Under the pieces are notes generated by a model. That model did no database searches and was not told the DNA's origin. It worked only from the letters and a program-made list of their open reading frames with translations. 39,595 nt of DNA, taken from contig CM012953.1 in assembly GCA_000181795.3 (NCBI GenBank), forward strand, positions 1,391,859-1,431,453. The letters run 5' to 3'. This document shows, one piece after another, positions 1-11,590 of the stretch (position 1 is the stretch's first letter; the number at the start of each line of letters is the position of its first letter). The translations under genes were made by a program, and so were the position numbers. The DNA is from Trichinella spiralis. Taxonomy: Eukaryota > Nematoda > Enoplea > Trichinellida > Trichinellidae.

Positions 1-2622
1 GGACTGAATGGAATGCGTCGACGAAATCGACGTCCCCAGCATTCGCAGCGATTAAATAATTGGAGGGGATCCGGAATTTTTCTTACCAAAAAATAGTCGA
101 GAGTTCAAGTCGGAGAAAATTTCCACTGGTCTTCAAATCAACGTGGAAATGGCGGTGATCGTCGATCTTTTCATCGGAAAAAAACACCACCCTTCCAGAA
201 TGGGTTACCGAAGGGCCAAAGGATATGTTTGAAACGATGGAATTGCGTGGATTTGAAGAAGAGCCGGACAAGCAGTCTGACAACAAGGAAAAACCAATGG
301 TGAACGGCTCTGACGAATCTGAGAAAGCTCCTCAGCCGTTGCCAACAACAACAATTCCAGAGCCAACAGAAAATGAAAACCCAGTGGCGACGAAAATAAA
401 CGACGATATGCCTTTTGATATTTTTTCCAACGAATTCATGGAACAATTCTATAATGGAGTAGGCATTTTATTTTATTTATTTATTTATTGTTTTTTTTTG
501 CTTCTGTAGTGACAAATTTGACATTTTTAGAATGAGTTTGGTGATATTACCAATGTAAAGACAGAGGCAGTGACGGGCAGTCGTTTCAAGAAGTTCTTCT
601 CCAGTGCTGACTCCGAAACTTCTGGTAGTTTTTTACTGCTATTATTATGTGTTTTAATTTAATTTGTTAGTTGCATTATTGTTTAAGAAATTGTTGTTTA
701 ATTAATAATGTATTTTTTTGGTTTGATTGTTATTTAAGGTGGTGATAACAGTGACAAACGAAAGGCGGAGGAAAAACAGCAACTGTGTGATGGGCCTGAT
801 TCGACAGCTTCACTCGGTGAAATTAATGCTGTAGAAGCTGAAAGTTCAAGCCAGTCGGTTCCAACAATACCCGGGGCGATTCGTTTGGAAGAAATTGAAA
901 CTGGACTGAAAGAACGTGGTACTCAGAGCGAGCAGACGAATACTATTTTGCAAGTATGATTTTGAGCTGTACTTTCTTTTTTGAACACAGTTTTCACAAA
1001 TTTGAAATTTCCACCTTATCAGGGTCTGTTCAGTGCAGCGAAATTGCAGTTGCGTAGAAATGAAGCTTCGCATTTGCATTCATGTCCGGTAGAACAGCAG
1101 CCGAAATCTAACAATCAATCGGTAATTGGATTTTAAATTGTTCAATAAGTTTTTTTCTGGAAAAAATACAATTTCGTAATGTAATTTGTAATTTAATTGG
1201 TTAAGTAACTATTTAAAAATATTTTAAATATTGAACTTTTTTTTGAATTTGAAATTCAGAAAAAAAAATTTAAGAACGTTGAATCATTTGAAAGTGGCAC
1301 TTTGAAATCAACTCTGTGGGGTACCCAAAATGCTGGTACGTGCTGTGGGTCTTCCTTCGAATCGGAAAACATCTTCCATGAAGGTACGCCGAATTTCCAA
1401 GATAAATACAAAGCAACTCTACGCAGTGCCGATGTGTCCCCTGCTGCTAATCAGCAAGGGTTGGGTAATAGTAGGGAGATTGTCTTTTGTTTTATTTTAT
1501 TTTGCTTTTTAATTTTAAATTTGGTCCCATTTTTTAGCGCAGTCTTCTTCCGGCTCTTCGCCGCAAAATATGCCTCACCAACGCAACATACCGATTGAAG
1601 TGATCAACGCGATGCTGGAATGCCAAGATCCATCCCAACTGGGTCCGTTGAGCAAATTGTTGGAAAGTTTTACATTCAACGGCCCGGAACCTTTGGCTTG
1701 GCAGATTTTTCAAAACCAAAGCAGCGGATCATCCGATGGTTTGACTCATTGTCAGCAGCCAGGTTCCACAACCGATTCGTCGATTAAGCTCAGTTGTACA
1801 CCGACGACAGTTGGCCGTGCGGACAGTTCGCTGAACAACGGTTTGGAAAGGAGAGGCAATTTCACTCCGACGTCGGTGATGAAGCAGCGACAACAGCAAC
1901 AGCAGGCGGATAAAAGCGTCGATTCGCACGCTGCTGGTGTTCTGGACGAACAAAATCCCCTGCCCAGTGGAGCACAGTACAGGCCGATAACCAAACAGTC
2001 GACCGTATGTTGTTCGCCCAGCACGTCCGCTTCTGCAAGAGATGGTCAAGCTAGTCCACTGATGCCGTTGGTGATGCCACCGATGGGCACGTCCGGTTCC
2101 GCTGGTCACAGTCCCCTAAGTCCTCAGGAAGTGGCTCGCCGAATGCAGCAAAAGCGTTACATTCACGAGCAGATGCTGAAACACGCCGTATATCAACAAC
2201 AGCAGCAACAGTCGTTTGGCGTGATTACGCCAACAATGCCGGCTAATGCAGTTCTGATGAACATTATGCGTGGTGAGTGATTACCGACTTGTGTGTGTGT
2301 GTGTGTTTTATTCTACTTTATATGAATAGAAGAGAAATTTTGAAATTATCCCTTTCCCATTCACATACAGTTGCAATTATTTATTTAGTTATAAAATATT
2401 TTATAAGTGCCTTTGTTGTGTTAGTTTTTCTTTTGTGAACGGTTTTTTTCCTCTATAGCACAAGGAATGCAATCTCAGTTTGCAGCAGCTGTGCAACAAC
2501 GGCATGCAATGGCACATCCGCAAGCATCTCCAGTTAGAATGGGCCTTCATTCTCCGTACGAGATGAATGCATTACGCCAACAGCGAGCTTTGTTCATACA
2601 GCAGCAACAGCAACAACAACAA

Positions 2623-2654
<32 letters not shown>

Positions 2655-2902
2655 ACAGCATGCTTTAAACCAGTATCGCTATCGAAATGGTTTGTTTACA
2701 TTGTTGATGCTCTTTTATTAAAGCATATTTTTTTTAATTTTAAGCAAATCCGATGAATATAGATCAGATGAAGTACCAGCATTCAAATGCGTTGTTCAGC
2801 CTGATGAATGTGCGTTACCCTGGTGGTTCGGCAGTTCCTATTCCACCAGAAGCTAAAACTTTGGAAGAGCTTGAACGCTTGTCCTCGAGACCTTCTGGAT
2901 GA
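1..2902 (+). CDS. EIF4ENIF1: eIF4E transporter (4E-T / EIF4ENIF1-like), 5' end outside the window
   Basis: 4E-T proteins bind eIF4E and act in P-bodies with DDX6 and LSM14 in mRNA repression and decay. Exons read as: up to 458, 531-624, 739-953, 1023-1121, 1260-1464, 1538-2272, 2459-2689, 2745-2902 (stop TGA 2900-2902); all junctions are GT-AG and keep frame. The diagnostic stretch PEWVTEGPKDMFETMEL then RGFEEE (192-257) matches the conserved 4E-T block EWF..GP...ETIEL.GF. Next come SRFKKFFS (573-596) and a segment with IRLEEIE. The rest is Ser/Gln/Pro-rich with a 20-residue Gln tract, then a conserved-looking tail ending in LEELERLSSRPSG. Basic RNA-binding-like sequence (RRRNRR, NQRGNGGDRR) precedes the EW block, but the frame from 1 to 200 is not continuous: TAG at 94-96 and a frame change before 200. 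The eIF4E-binding motif would lie to the left of the window. Identity is fairly secure; the first 200 bases are not resolved. Confidence 0.8.
2599..2658 (+). repeat. polyglutamine tract, 20 codons, mixed CAG/CAA
   Basis: Twenty consecutive Gln codons lie in the next-to-last exon of the 4E-T gene. CAG and CAA are interspersed, which limits replication slippage compared with a pure CAG run. Gln-rich stretches are common in P-body proteins; a role here is inference. Confidence 0.95.
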
Positions 2903-4780
2903 AGAACCAGCAAACCAGCAAGAAATATTTAACTGTTTGTTGGTCAGCCGGTGTTTCAAACTTTATTGTTATTTTTCATTATTCAAAATATACGTTTGTG
3001 TTGTCTTTGGTTCTATAATTTTTTTTCTCTTTTGCCAAGCAATGTACGCGCTTTTTGACGAAACGGGTTTCATCATTTTCGTTTCCACTTGTACCTCACG
3101 CTTGGAAAAAGCTTCTCTCTACTAAATACATTTGTTGAAAACGGTATTTTTTTAATTCATAATTTCCGCACGTACTCATATATTTTTATGAATATATATA
3201 ATTTTTTTTGCACGCAAGTTACACTTTTTCATTATAACATAAATTTTCTTGAAGCTTGTATACATTTACTCTTTCATTTTTAATCTGTTTTTTTGGGGTA
3301 AAAAACAATTTGTATATAGCTTTGAATAACTTTTTTTTGAAAATAATTGTAAAATTTTGTTAAGAACTTTTATCTTTTGGTATTTTTGTTTATCGTTTGT
3401 TCATTTTCCCTTTTTTGCATTTTTGGTACATTTTTTTAAAAACTTTTCCAAATTGTGAAATTCATCTTTATTGCAATTATAATCCCTTATTATGATTAAT
3501 ATTTTTTTCTTTTCATATTCCATGGAAATTGTTCTATTTACTCAAAATTGTGTATGGTTATATGCATATATATATATATGTAACATATGTATACTTATAT
3601 AACAAATTATTTATTTTCTCGTGTACATTTTCCCTTGATTGCTGTGTCCGTTTATTATTGTGCGCGAAATGTGAGAAAAAAGTGACAGTGACGATGTCAG
3701 TTAATTTTGAACTTTTTCATCTTTTTTAAAGTCAGTTTATTTACATTTCTTTTTGTGCACATGACAGTAATAATAATATGCGTATTCTCTCTCTCTCTCA
3801 TTGTTCAGTAATTTTCAGTCGCTGGCTGAATTGTGCGCATTGTCGTCTGTCTCTCCTGAATTGTTTTTCTTTTTTCTCCTTCGTTCACCAAGTATTGTCT
3901 CAAATTTCAATATCCGAAGGTTTAGTAATAAACTTTGCGATGACAAATTTATTCTTTTGCATTGGTATTTTTTTTGTTCATTTGGTTTGATTCTGAACAT
4001 TAGTACTGTAGAGAAATTTATTCAACTTATAATCAACTTGAGGGCAATTCTTGGGAGGGCTGCAAAGGCAATAGATTCATATCGATTAAAGGAAGTGATC
4101 TAGAAGAATCGAAGAGTACACAAATGCAGATATCTCCACCGATTATAGGGCAATGACACCAGTGACTATCGTATTTGTCGTTGGTATTGTGATCTGAGAT
4201 GTCCGGTATTCCCACAACTGGGAAATACGGCCTCACTACCACTTTACCTGAGCTGCGACGACTTTCTCCTGTCACTCTGCATATCACTCACTTTAAGGCA
4301 GTTTTTTTTGTATATTATTCGTTTTTCCAGCTTTTGTTTCACTTCTTTCATTTGGCTGGGGCATCTGCGTAACGGATCTTTTCAACAACGAATATGATCC
4401 TGAGCATTTGTATTGTCTTTAGGGGCAGTTGTCGTCTAATGAAGCAGCTGCCACGGCAGCTGGCCACCTCTTAAACACATAATGGAATACCTGACTGCGT
4501 ATCTTGACCGACCTCTATTGCATAATTTGTTTTTTTGGCCCATATTCACTGTTTTTATTGCTCAAATTCCCCGAACAGCAACAATGCAATAATAATTGTT
4601 TGTTGCAATTTTATTCAATTTGCTTTTGTGCAGAATTGTTTGTTTGGTTTTCTGTAAAAGAAAAATTTGTTATACCGGATGTGGCAAATTTACATATGTT
4701 AACATTTCATTACCTTTTGGGCATATATTAACATTTTGTGGCTACGGTTTGGCAAATACCAAACAATCGATGAATATCTT
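2903..4780. other. gene-poor AT-rich stretch
   Basis: Holds the 4E-T 3' UTR and intergenic DNA. I see T-rich runs, a (TA)n run near 3565-3580, a CT run near 3787-3799 and a short perfect palindrome at 4445-4462. No reading frame here resembles a known protein. The stretch 4050-4300 is less AT-rich than its surroundings and could be an old repeat, but I could not identify it. Confidence 0.6.
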
Positions 4781-4976
4781 CTTTCAGCGAGTGTTTAGTT
4801 TCGGTTGGAAGCGAGTGGAAAATTTTTTTTCATTTTTATTGTCCTGACGCAAAAATTGAAACTATATTATTCACTTTTAAAAGCAAATTTCATTGCTCAA
4901 TGCTATATGCCCATATTATTCACTTTTAAAAGCAAATTTCATCGCTCAATGCTATATGCTAAACACTCGCTGAAAG
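4781..4976. repeat. 18-bp perfect inverted repeats enclosing a 49-bp tandem duplication
   Basis: The arms are 4781-4798 and 4959-4976 (ctttcagcgagtgtttag and its exact reverse complement). Between them a 49-bp unit is repeated: 4864-4912 and 4913-4959, with one T/C difference in the shared part. A third, imperfect copy of the outward arm (ctcgccgaaaggcatac) lies near 6946. The layout suggests a small non-autonomous DNA element or the terminus of a larger one, but I see no target duplication. Confidence 0.7.
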
Positions 4977-5529
4977 GCGTACACTAATCAAATATTTGTG
5001 CATTTGTCAAACGTAGTATCAAACATTTTCCTAAAAAGTGGTCAAATGATTTAAGTTGTAGTAAAAACTGAAATGATCAAAATTAGAAAATGCATCATTT
5101 GCATACACCCAGCAGCAATGAAATAAAATTTAAATAATATTTATATTTGTTAATGAATAGATGTGTTAACCAGTGAAAACCAAGAAACATAATTGAAAGG
5201 GATTTTTAAGCAGGCATTTGGATTATTTATTTGGATTTGGATATATTTATAATGGTGTAGCAGTTTAAGTGAATGGACAAATGAAAATCCTACATTGAAT
5301 TCAACGAAAATTTTGTAAAAAAAATTTTGACGAAATAAATGTTTTCTACACTCTAACTTAAAGATTAATAACTTTGGAAATTTGTGAAAGTGTTCACGTA
5401 AACAATGCATTAAAATCCGTGCTTATGTATCCATCTATTCCGTTATGACTAATGCTAACAGAGATAATATTTGTCAAAACTCTTTTTACAAATGTTGACA
5501 TTTACCAAAGGGTTATGGAAAATGTATAG

Positions 5530-5555
5530 TTATATATATATATATATATATATAT
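5530..5555. repeat. (TA)n microsatellite
   Basis: Thirteen TA dinucleotides just upstream of the integrase relic. Confidence 0.9.
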
Positions 5556-5636
5556 GTAACGTAAGCAGCGTTTTTTTGTATTGTATTACTGTTCATACCT
5601 AGCAATGGATATGAAGCAAGAGTTTAATAAGAAATT

Positions 5637-6890
5637 GTGACTGAAAAGTCAGGAAACAACGTGATATACTCTCAGGCAACGTACGATAAAATTGTGTACG
5701 ATCTTCTTTGGATCCAGGCAAAAGGCACATCTTCTGCAGGGGATCATAATCTCAACAGACGATTCGGATTGTTCATTGTTGTAGAAGGGCATAAATTGAT
5801 TCGAAAAAGAAAAAATGGCGCAATTCGACAAATTCAAAAACATTTGAAAAGATGTTTTCCATCGTTAGGGATACCCATTCGCGTATTGGTCACGGTGGAG
5901 AAAGGAAAACGTTTTTGGAGGTAAAAAAGAAATGGGCCAACGTTACATTGGAGATATGTAAAATTTGCATAAGATGTTGTAAAGACTGTCAGTTGAAACG
6001 AAAAAAGAAGATCCCCAAGGGTTTGGTAGTAAAGTCAATTGTTAGCAGTAGCATTATGTCAATGGGACAAGTGAATCCTATCAACTACCAAACCATGCCC
6101 GATGGCAAGTTCAACTATTTAATCACTTATGTTGACGACCATTTTAGTAAATTTTGCTTCCTGCGCCCATTGACGTCTAAGAGCAGTGAAGAGGTGGCTC
6201 AAAATCTCTTTGACGTCTTTCTCCTGATTGGAGCCCTTGCCATACTGCAATCTGATAGCGGCCGTGAGTTCGGAAGCTCTCTCATTGCTGAACTAAAATG
6301 CTTATGGCCAGGAACGAATTTTATTTAATGGTTGACCCCGTCATCCGCAAAGTCAGGGAGAGGTAGAACAACTAAATGGCGTAATAAAGGAGAAGCTTGC
6401 AATCTGGATGAAAAACAGCGATTCAAACAGTTGGTCCGTAGGATTAAAATTTGTGCAGTGGCAAATTAACATCAGCGTTGATGCCACCAATCCAACGAAG
6501 TCCCTACTTATTAATGTTTAGTCGAGAACCACGTGTCGATAATGACCCAAATTTGATGCCAAAATTACTTTTAAACGGATTATGATTTCAATTATGGAAG
6601 AAGATTTGCATTGTGGTGACGATGATTCCTGTGCAGAGGAAACAACTAGCAACGGCGTGGAGTCTGATCTCAGCAAAGCCGCATCGAATAGCAGCCGCCA
6701 AAAAATAGAATTTTTTAAATCTGACCAAAACAAAAACGACAACGATCCAAACGATCAAAGATCAACAACGACTGAATTAGGTGATTGAAAAAATATGAGT
6801 GATGGAACAAATAGCCGGTCGATAGAACCAGAAGCATCAGAATCTACAATGTTTCAGGACAATAGCAAAGTCCGTGAAATTTGAAAGCCA
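5637..6890 (+). mobile_element. broken integrase-bearing element (KRBA2/SCAND3-type integrase)
   Basis: Fossil. Two main overlapping reading segments (5637-5924 and 5852-6328), with more in-family sequence up to about 6580, encode an H2C2-type zinc-binding region (RIGHGG, then CCKDC) followed by an integrase core (YVDDHFSKF, then LQSDSGREF). The wording, including KKWANVT and PKGLVVK, matches the integrases found in host proteins such as KRBA2 and SCAND3 and in related mobile elements of the Ty3/Gypsy or Ginger type; I cannot say which. There is no reverse transcriptase nearby. It is broken in several places. Ends are not defined; an arm like that of the inverted repeat at 4781-4976 recurs near 6946 and may mark one end. 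Confidence 0.75.
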
Positions 6891-7059
6891 GCTCTGGAAA
6901 ATATATTTTGTTGCTGATTACATCTGTTTAAGACCATTAAAACAGTACTCGCCGAAAGGCATACGTTATCGACATTTTCGAACCGTAGGCGTTAAGTGTT
7001 AACATTTACCAAAAGAGCTTGGCAAATGTTAGCATTTGTCCATTTTCCACATTTGTCAT

Positions 7060-7964
7060 GACATGTCTACTTATAAAGATATGCCAGTAGATAAGATGGA
7101 CCATTTTACGTTTTTATAGATAATTTCAAAAATGTATTAACAGTTCTGGCAAAAACATTATTGCTAAAATATATAATCATTATTAACGGTAAACTGTAGT
7201 ATTAACTGAAAATTATTGCCCAATTTAAAAGCAAACTAATGCTTTTATTCAAAATATTTTATTTTCATGTTTTTTGAAATACCAATTTCAAAATTTTCTG
7301 AATATCTACTATTGTCATCACCAAAATGATTTATCAGTTTTTTTCCGCAAGTTGTTCAGTTATGCAAATAATGTTCAATTCATTCCTCTTTATTAAAAAT
7401 AAGATTATACAATATATTAAGTCAATAATAAGTAACTTGGATAAAATTTGAGCAAAAACAAAGAGCCAAAAAGTAAAGAAATTTTAATTATTCACATTCA
7501 CAAAAATGCTTATCTATTCATTAAACAAATAAATGAGTGTGAAAATAATTTGTAAGTTAATTTATAAAAAAACGCCCCTCTCCCCAAAAAAAACAATTTT
7601 TTATTTAATTATCAATTATAAAATGACGGACGGTGTTAATCATTATGGCTATTTCAGGTGTAAAAGATCAGACTTATAACAACATATCTTTAGAAATTTG
7701 ATCCAAAAGCACATAAAGCTATTATGAAATTCAACCGCATTTTGTCATTCAGTATTTGTTTTCTATTAAAATAGTAAACGAAACATGCACAATCATCAGT
7801 ATGCTGTTTTATGCAATGTTTCTTGTGCAAATGCACTGGAGTCTCTTGGATCATTGTATGTCAAATGAAAATGAAAATTTATGGTAACAAATTTTTAATG
7901 CAATATTAAAAACAAAAACAAAAAATAACTTTATCGATTGGAGACAACAAATTCCAGATTAAAT
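7060..7964. other. intergenic AT-rich stretch
   Basis: No coding or structured feature seen. Its right end is probably the 3' UTR of the leftward phosphatase gene. Confidence 0.6.
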
Positions 7965-8966
7965 TTAAGGACGATTGAAAAATTTGAAATCGATACGGTT
8001 AGTACAGTCCAAGAAAGAAATTGATGGCAAAGCGCAGTGCATAAGTTTCCAAGTATTGTCAGATTTGTTCTCTTCTAATGCCACAACAGATCCAAATGGA
8101 TAATGGACACCAACTTGTTTCAGATCATTTACATCCGGCACATTCGCTGTTTTCTTTGTCAAAAATCGACTGCCTGCATCAAGGGTAGGTGCATGAACAA
8201 CAAATAATATATTGCACGGTGATTTGGTATGCCTGCTCAGAATACTACTAATCACATCGCCGGTACGTTTGTAATATTCTTCTATAGTTTCATTTTTGTA
8301 TTTCGTTTTCAAATCCTCACAACTGATCACTGGAAAATAATCAGGATCTACTTCATAACCTTGTACGGCCATTTCCAAAGTGCTCAGGAAGTTCAAATTC
8401 TCTTCTTTATACCATCCCATATATTCGAACAATCCTGGTTCGATACAAATTTTTGGCTTTGTTTTAGTAAATGCTTTCAACATCCCGTGCGCACTTTGCG
8501 CACATCGCAGTGCTGGACTACAGTAGACAGTGTCGAAGTTTATGCAGTTCAATTTTGCCCCTCGTCCAATCAACTGGGATACAAAATAACCAAGTTCAGT
8601 AATCGGTGGATCATCATAAAAATCATTAACTCCGTTCAATCGTGGAACCATCGATATTGGCATGTTCATGTCGTACGGTTTGTAATTTCCAGATTCTGTA
8701 TAAGACAACCGCGTCCAAGCAGGGAAAACACGATCCATTCGTTCACCATGACGAGCGAAAAAGACACGCCTACCTGCAGCAGATGCCTGTTCACCCAACG
8801 CTGACTGGACAGCAATGCTAGCCTGCTTCATCAATTCTGCTTGTCTTTTTTGCTCTGCCTCATTTATGGGACCTGCCGCTTTGGACGCACCCGGAGCTTT
8901 CTTAACCACGTCCATATCAAGGACGCTGAATTTAGCTTCATAAGCGGTTTCCAATTGGTCATCCAT
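7965..8966 (-). CDS. histidine phosphatase superfamily protein, UBASH3 (Sts)-like catalytic domain
   Basis: A 333-aa intronless frame. It carries the phosphoglycerate-mutase-like signature RHGER at residues 72-76, continuing MDRVFPAW as in the UBASH3/Sts and ecdysteroid-phosphate phosphatase branch, then a CSPALRCAQSA segment (149-159), EPGLFEY (176-182) and the second catalytic-type histidine in VVHAPTLD (His258). In this family the first His takes the phosphate and two Arg plus the second His bind it. The UBA and SH3 domains of vertebrate UBASH3 are absent; the first ~65 residues are charged with no recognised domain. The start at 8966 is the first Met after the A-rich leader. It has no introns, unlike several neighbours, so it could be an old retrocopy. 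The substrate cannot be told from sequence. Confidence 0.85.
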   Translation of the reverse strand: MDDQLETAYEAKFSVLDMDVVKKAPGASKAAGPINEAEQKRQAELMKQASIAVQSALGEQASAAGRRVFFARHGERMDRVFPAWTRLSYTESGNYKPYDMNMPISMVPRLNGVNDFYDDPPITELGYFVSQLIGRGAKLNCINFDTVYCSPALRCAQSAHGMLKAFTKTKPKICIEPGLFEYMGWYKEENLNFLSTLEMAVQGYEVDPDYFPVISCEDLKTKYKNETIEEYYKRTGDVISSILSRHTKSPCNILFVVHAPTLDAGSRFLTKKTANVPDVNDLKQVGVHYPFGSVVALEENKSDNTWKLMHCALPSISFLDCTNRIDFKFFNRP

Positions 8967-9952
8967 ATTTGTGCAGTTTTTTTCAGACTAGGACTCAAAG
9001 TGTACAGAAGAGAGAGCAACAGCTTCTGTCGTCGGCCAACCTCCTAAACTGATCAAGCTTTGGTCGAAACTTCCCCTATATTCAAAATATTTTAAAGTTT
9101 GAATTGTTTAAAATTAAACAAAAGTTTTGTTTGTTTTATACTTGTTTAAAGTTTAATTTAAGGAAAATATACTTTGCGTACGATTGCTTTAATTTTTAAT
9201 ATTTTAATATTCTTTATGTTTAACTTTACTCCATGTATTGGCATGATGGATCAGCGGGTCAACTTCTTGATATGACTGCATGGCGCATAATATTCATATT
9301 CACAAAGCTTAAAAGCCAGTGCTCTTGATTCTGTCCATTAATTTTCTGAAAGTAACAAATCAACATTTGGGTTGGTGTTTCACTCGCCACCGCTCTAGTA
9401 CAGGCAGTTGATGATAAAAAAAACACCTTAGCAACTTGTTTCAGCTGCCTAGGAGTAGCAAGTTCATGTGATACGGCAGCTGTTACATTACATTAGAACC
9501 ATACTGCGCAAGATGAAATAATTTTTTGACTGCGGATCATTCTTGAATCAAACAGTTAAAAAACTTAAATAACTGTAGTTATTTTCTGGAAATCATAACC
9601 TCAAAGCTTTCAGTAATGCATTTTCAGTTTCAATATTCAAGGTAAAATAGAATATCATTAAATAATTTATATTAAGATCAATGTTTTATTCAGAAGTAAT
9701 AAGTTTTGAGAACAGCTAAAAAAAATTGCTCACGTTTAACTGTGAAGATCATCTTAAATCAAAATCAAATCAAAAATTCTGCCAAAGTTCTAAGTAAAAA
9801 TAAATTAATTCTATGAATTCAAAGTCAGGAAAGTGCACTAGTAATTGACAATGGAATAATAACAGTCACGAACAGAAATGACGGCGCCTGAGTAAAATGA
9901 TGAAATAATAATAACAGCATCTTTTGCAAACAGAAATCACCAAAACGTATGT
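8967..9952. other. intergenic stretch, promoter side of the phosphatase gene
   Basis: Separates the leftward phosphatase gene from the Pao relic. The first ~100 bases should hold the phosphatase leader and promoter; no specific element recognised. The rest is AT-rich without coding signal, and I found no copy of the sequence at 11591-12235 in it. Confidence 0.5.
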
Positions 9953-11590
9953 TCAGGTAATGGACGGTATTAATGACAGTTTTGCTGCGAGATTCGAATC
10001 CATAATCTTAGTTGTTAGTTGGGTTCGTTGCACAATGAGTGCCACGATCATTCCATCATTAAGAAGCCCGGGGATGTTAATGACACCAGGGCAACGCCGC
10101 ACAACGTTGGTCAACCGGCCTCCAACACGTAGAAGCCCTTCCATTTCCAAGAACGAGCAAAGCGAAGCAATCGGACTGCTCTTTGGTAACTCAATGGAAC
10201 GAGCTTCAATTTTGTTAATCGGAAACGCTCCGGCTTGGACTTCTTTTACCCATCTTTTTTCTGCTTCTTGCAACTCCAAGATCGTGAGTTTCCTGCCATC
10301 TCTTCTCTCACTTCCACCAGATTAGAGTCTGGATCTCCTCAATCCGGTCGTCGCAAGTCGCGAGATCGTCTACATACATATTTGACAAAACCTTGTCAGT
10401 CAGTGCTTTGACCTAACCGTGACCCGGGCATGGTGCCTGATCACTTTCATTGCCAAGAAGGAAAGCATGAGAGACCAAAACCAATACCTGCCTCTTGCCA
10501 CAAAAATCGGCACACATCTCGATCTTCTGGGCGAAAGCCAATTTGCAGATACATCTTTCCTATGTCTACCTGGATCCCAATTCAGGACCGACGAAAGCAA
10601 AGCAGTATCGCAATCAGATCAGGTTGCAATTTCGGTCCAGGGTCGAGGCAGAGGTTCAGAGATGTTCCATCCAGTTCAGCCGAGCCGAAGAAGGCAAAAA
10701 ATATATGTCAGAGTTCATCTCATTGTCCTTCTTGTCTTTAATAAAGGCTTTCCACTCGGTCACTGTATCAGATGGGAGCTACCCCCTCAGAGTTGGCAGA
10801 ATAACGTGAAAACCATTCAAGTCACAGTTGACTTCTTTCCTGAGGGCTTTCAGCTCAAGGAAATGCTCAGTTCGTCATGGAGTCTCGTCAACTCTCCAGC
10901 TCCTTCATTTGAACAGGCTTTCACATTCATCATCATCAGCACATGGCTCTCCACCACGTCCGGTAGTCAACAGAATCGGCTCTTCAGCGTTTGTACTACT
11001 TCCGAGTAGTTCTCAGCGCAAATCGCACACCTTCGATTGCCTTCAACGCTGGACCGGGCAAATAAGCTCTCAAGTCGACGAGCTTCGTGATGCCGTTCAG
11101 ACCCTTCCGCCGGTGTATACTCGTTTCGTGATCCAAAACGAATTGAACTGCAGAATGCCATCACCAAACTTCAGCATGGGCAAACTCAGGGGGGGGGGGT
11201 TTATTTTCTGTCTGCGTAGGTTTCACCGCTGGCTCCTTGCTCGTGTCCTTCTCTTTCAAGAAGGTATCAGCCCTAGTGTGTGTCCAAAACATCTCTTTGC
11301 CAAACTCGTGCCATTCCTAAAGTGCGGCCTCCAGAGCTTCTCCATCTGGGAGTGCGTCTTCTAATGCGACCTTATCTCGGTGCGCTTCTGCATACTGCGC
11401 ATCAAATGCACTCAGGGAATTCGTGATGGCTAATTCAGACGAGTCTGTCTCAAGCTGATTCAGGAGTTGCATAATGGTATCCCGCAGACGCTTCTGTCCA
11501 ATCTGTTGATGTCTTTCAGTTGTCTCTATCTTCATCTGGTGAAATAAGATACAAAGTTCTCCGATTCCGGCTTCCCGGCTCGTGGCACCA
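9953..11590 (-). mobile_element. broken Pao/BEL retroelement, internal region
   Basis: Fossil on the minus strand. Read right to left, a primer-binding-like site (plus strand 11573-11590; on the element strand tggtgccacgagccggga) is followed by gag-like sequence (11535 down to about 10680) and reverse-transcriptase sequence (about 10620-10320, with DIGKMYLQIGF-like wording and a YVDD active-site motif). Then comes the RT-integrase linker (10279-9953, LLRVGGRL motif, typical of Pao). The protease and integrase were not seen, so the copy is internally reduced as well as broken in many places. The same primer-site type occurs in the element at 22584-27257, pointing to related lineages. Confidence 0.8.

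Noticed and set aside
4033-4300. Possible FLYWCH/MULE-like piece
   Set aside because: Composition differs from the flanks and there are scattered Cys/Trp, but no motif I could defend.
4445-4462. Perfect 8+2+8 palindrome (cagctgccacggcagctg)
   Set aside because: Too short and isolated to assign a role; no terminator or operator context in an animal genome.
8229-8804. 191-aa plus-strand frame
   Set aside because: Antisense shadow of the histidine-phosphatase gene.
10419-11364. Long plus-strand frames in the 10.4-11.4 kb region
   Set aside because: The minus strand carries recognisable Pao gag and RT wording; the plus frames are shadows.
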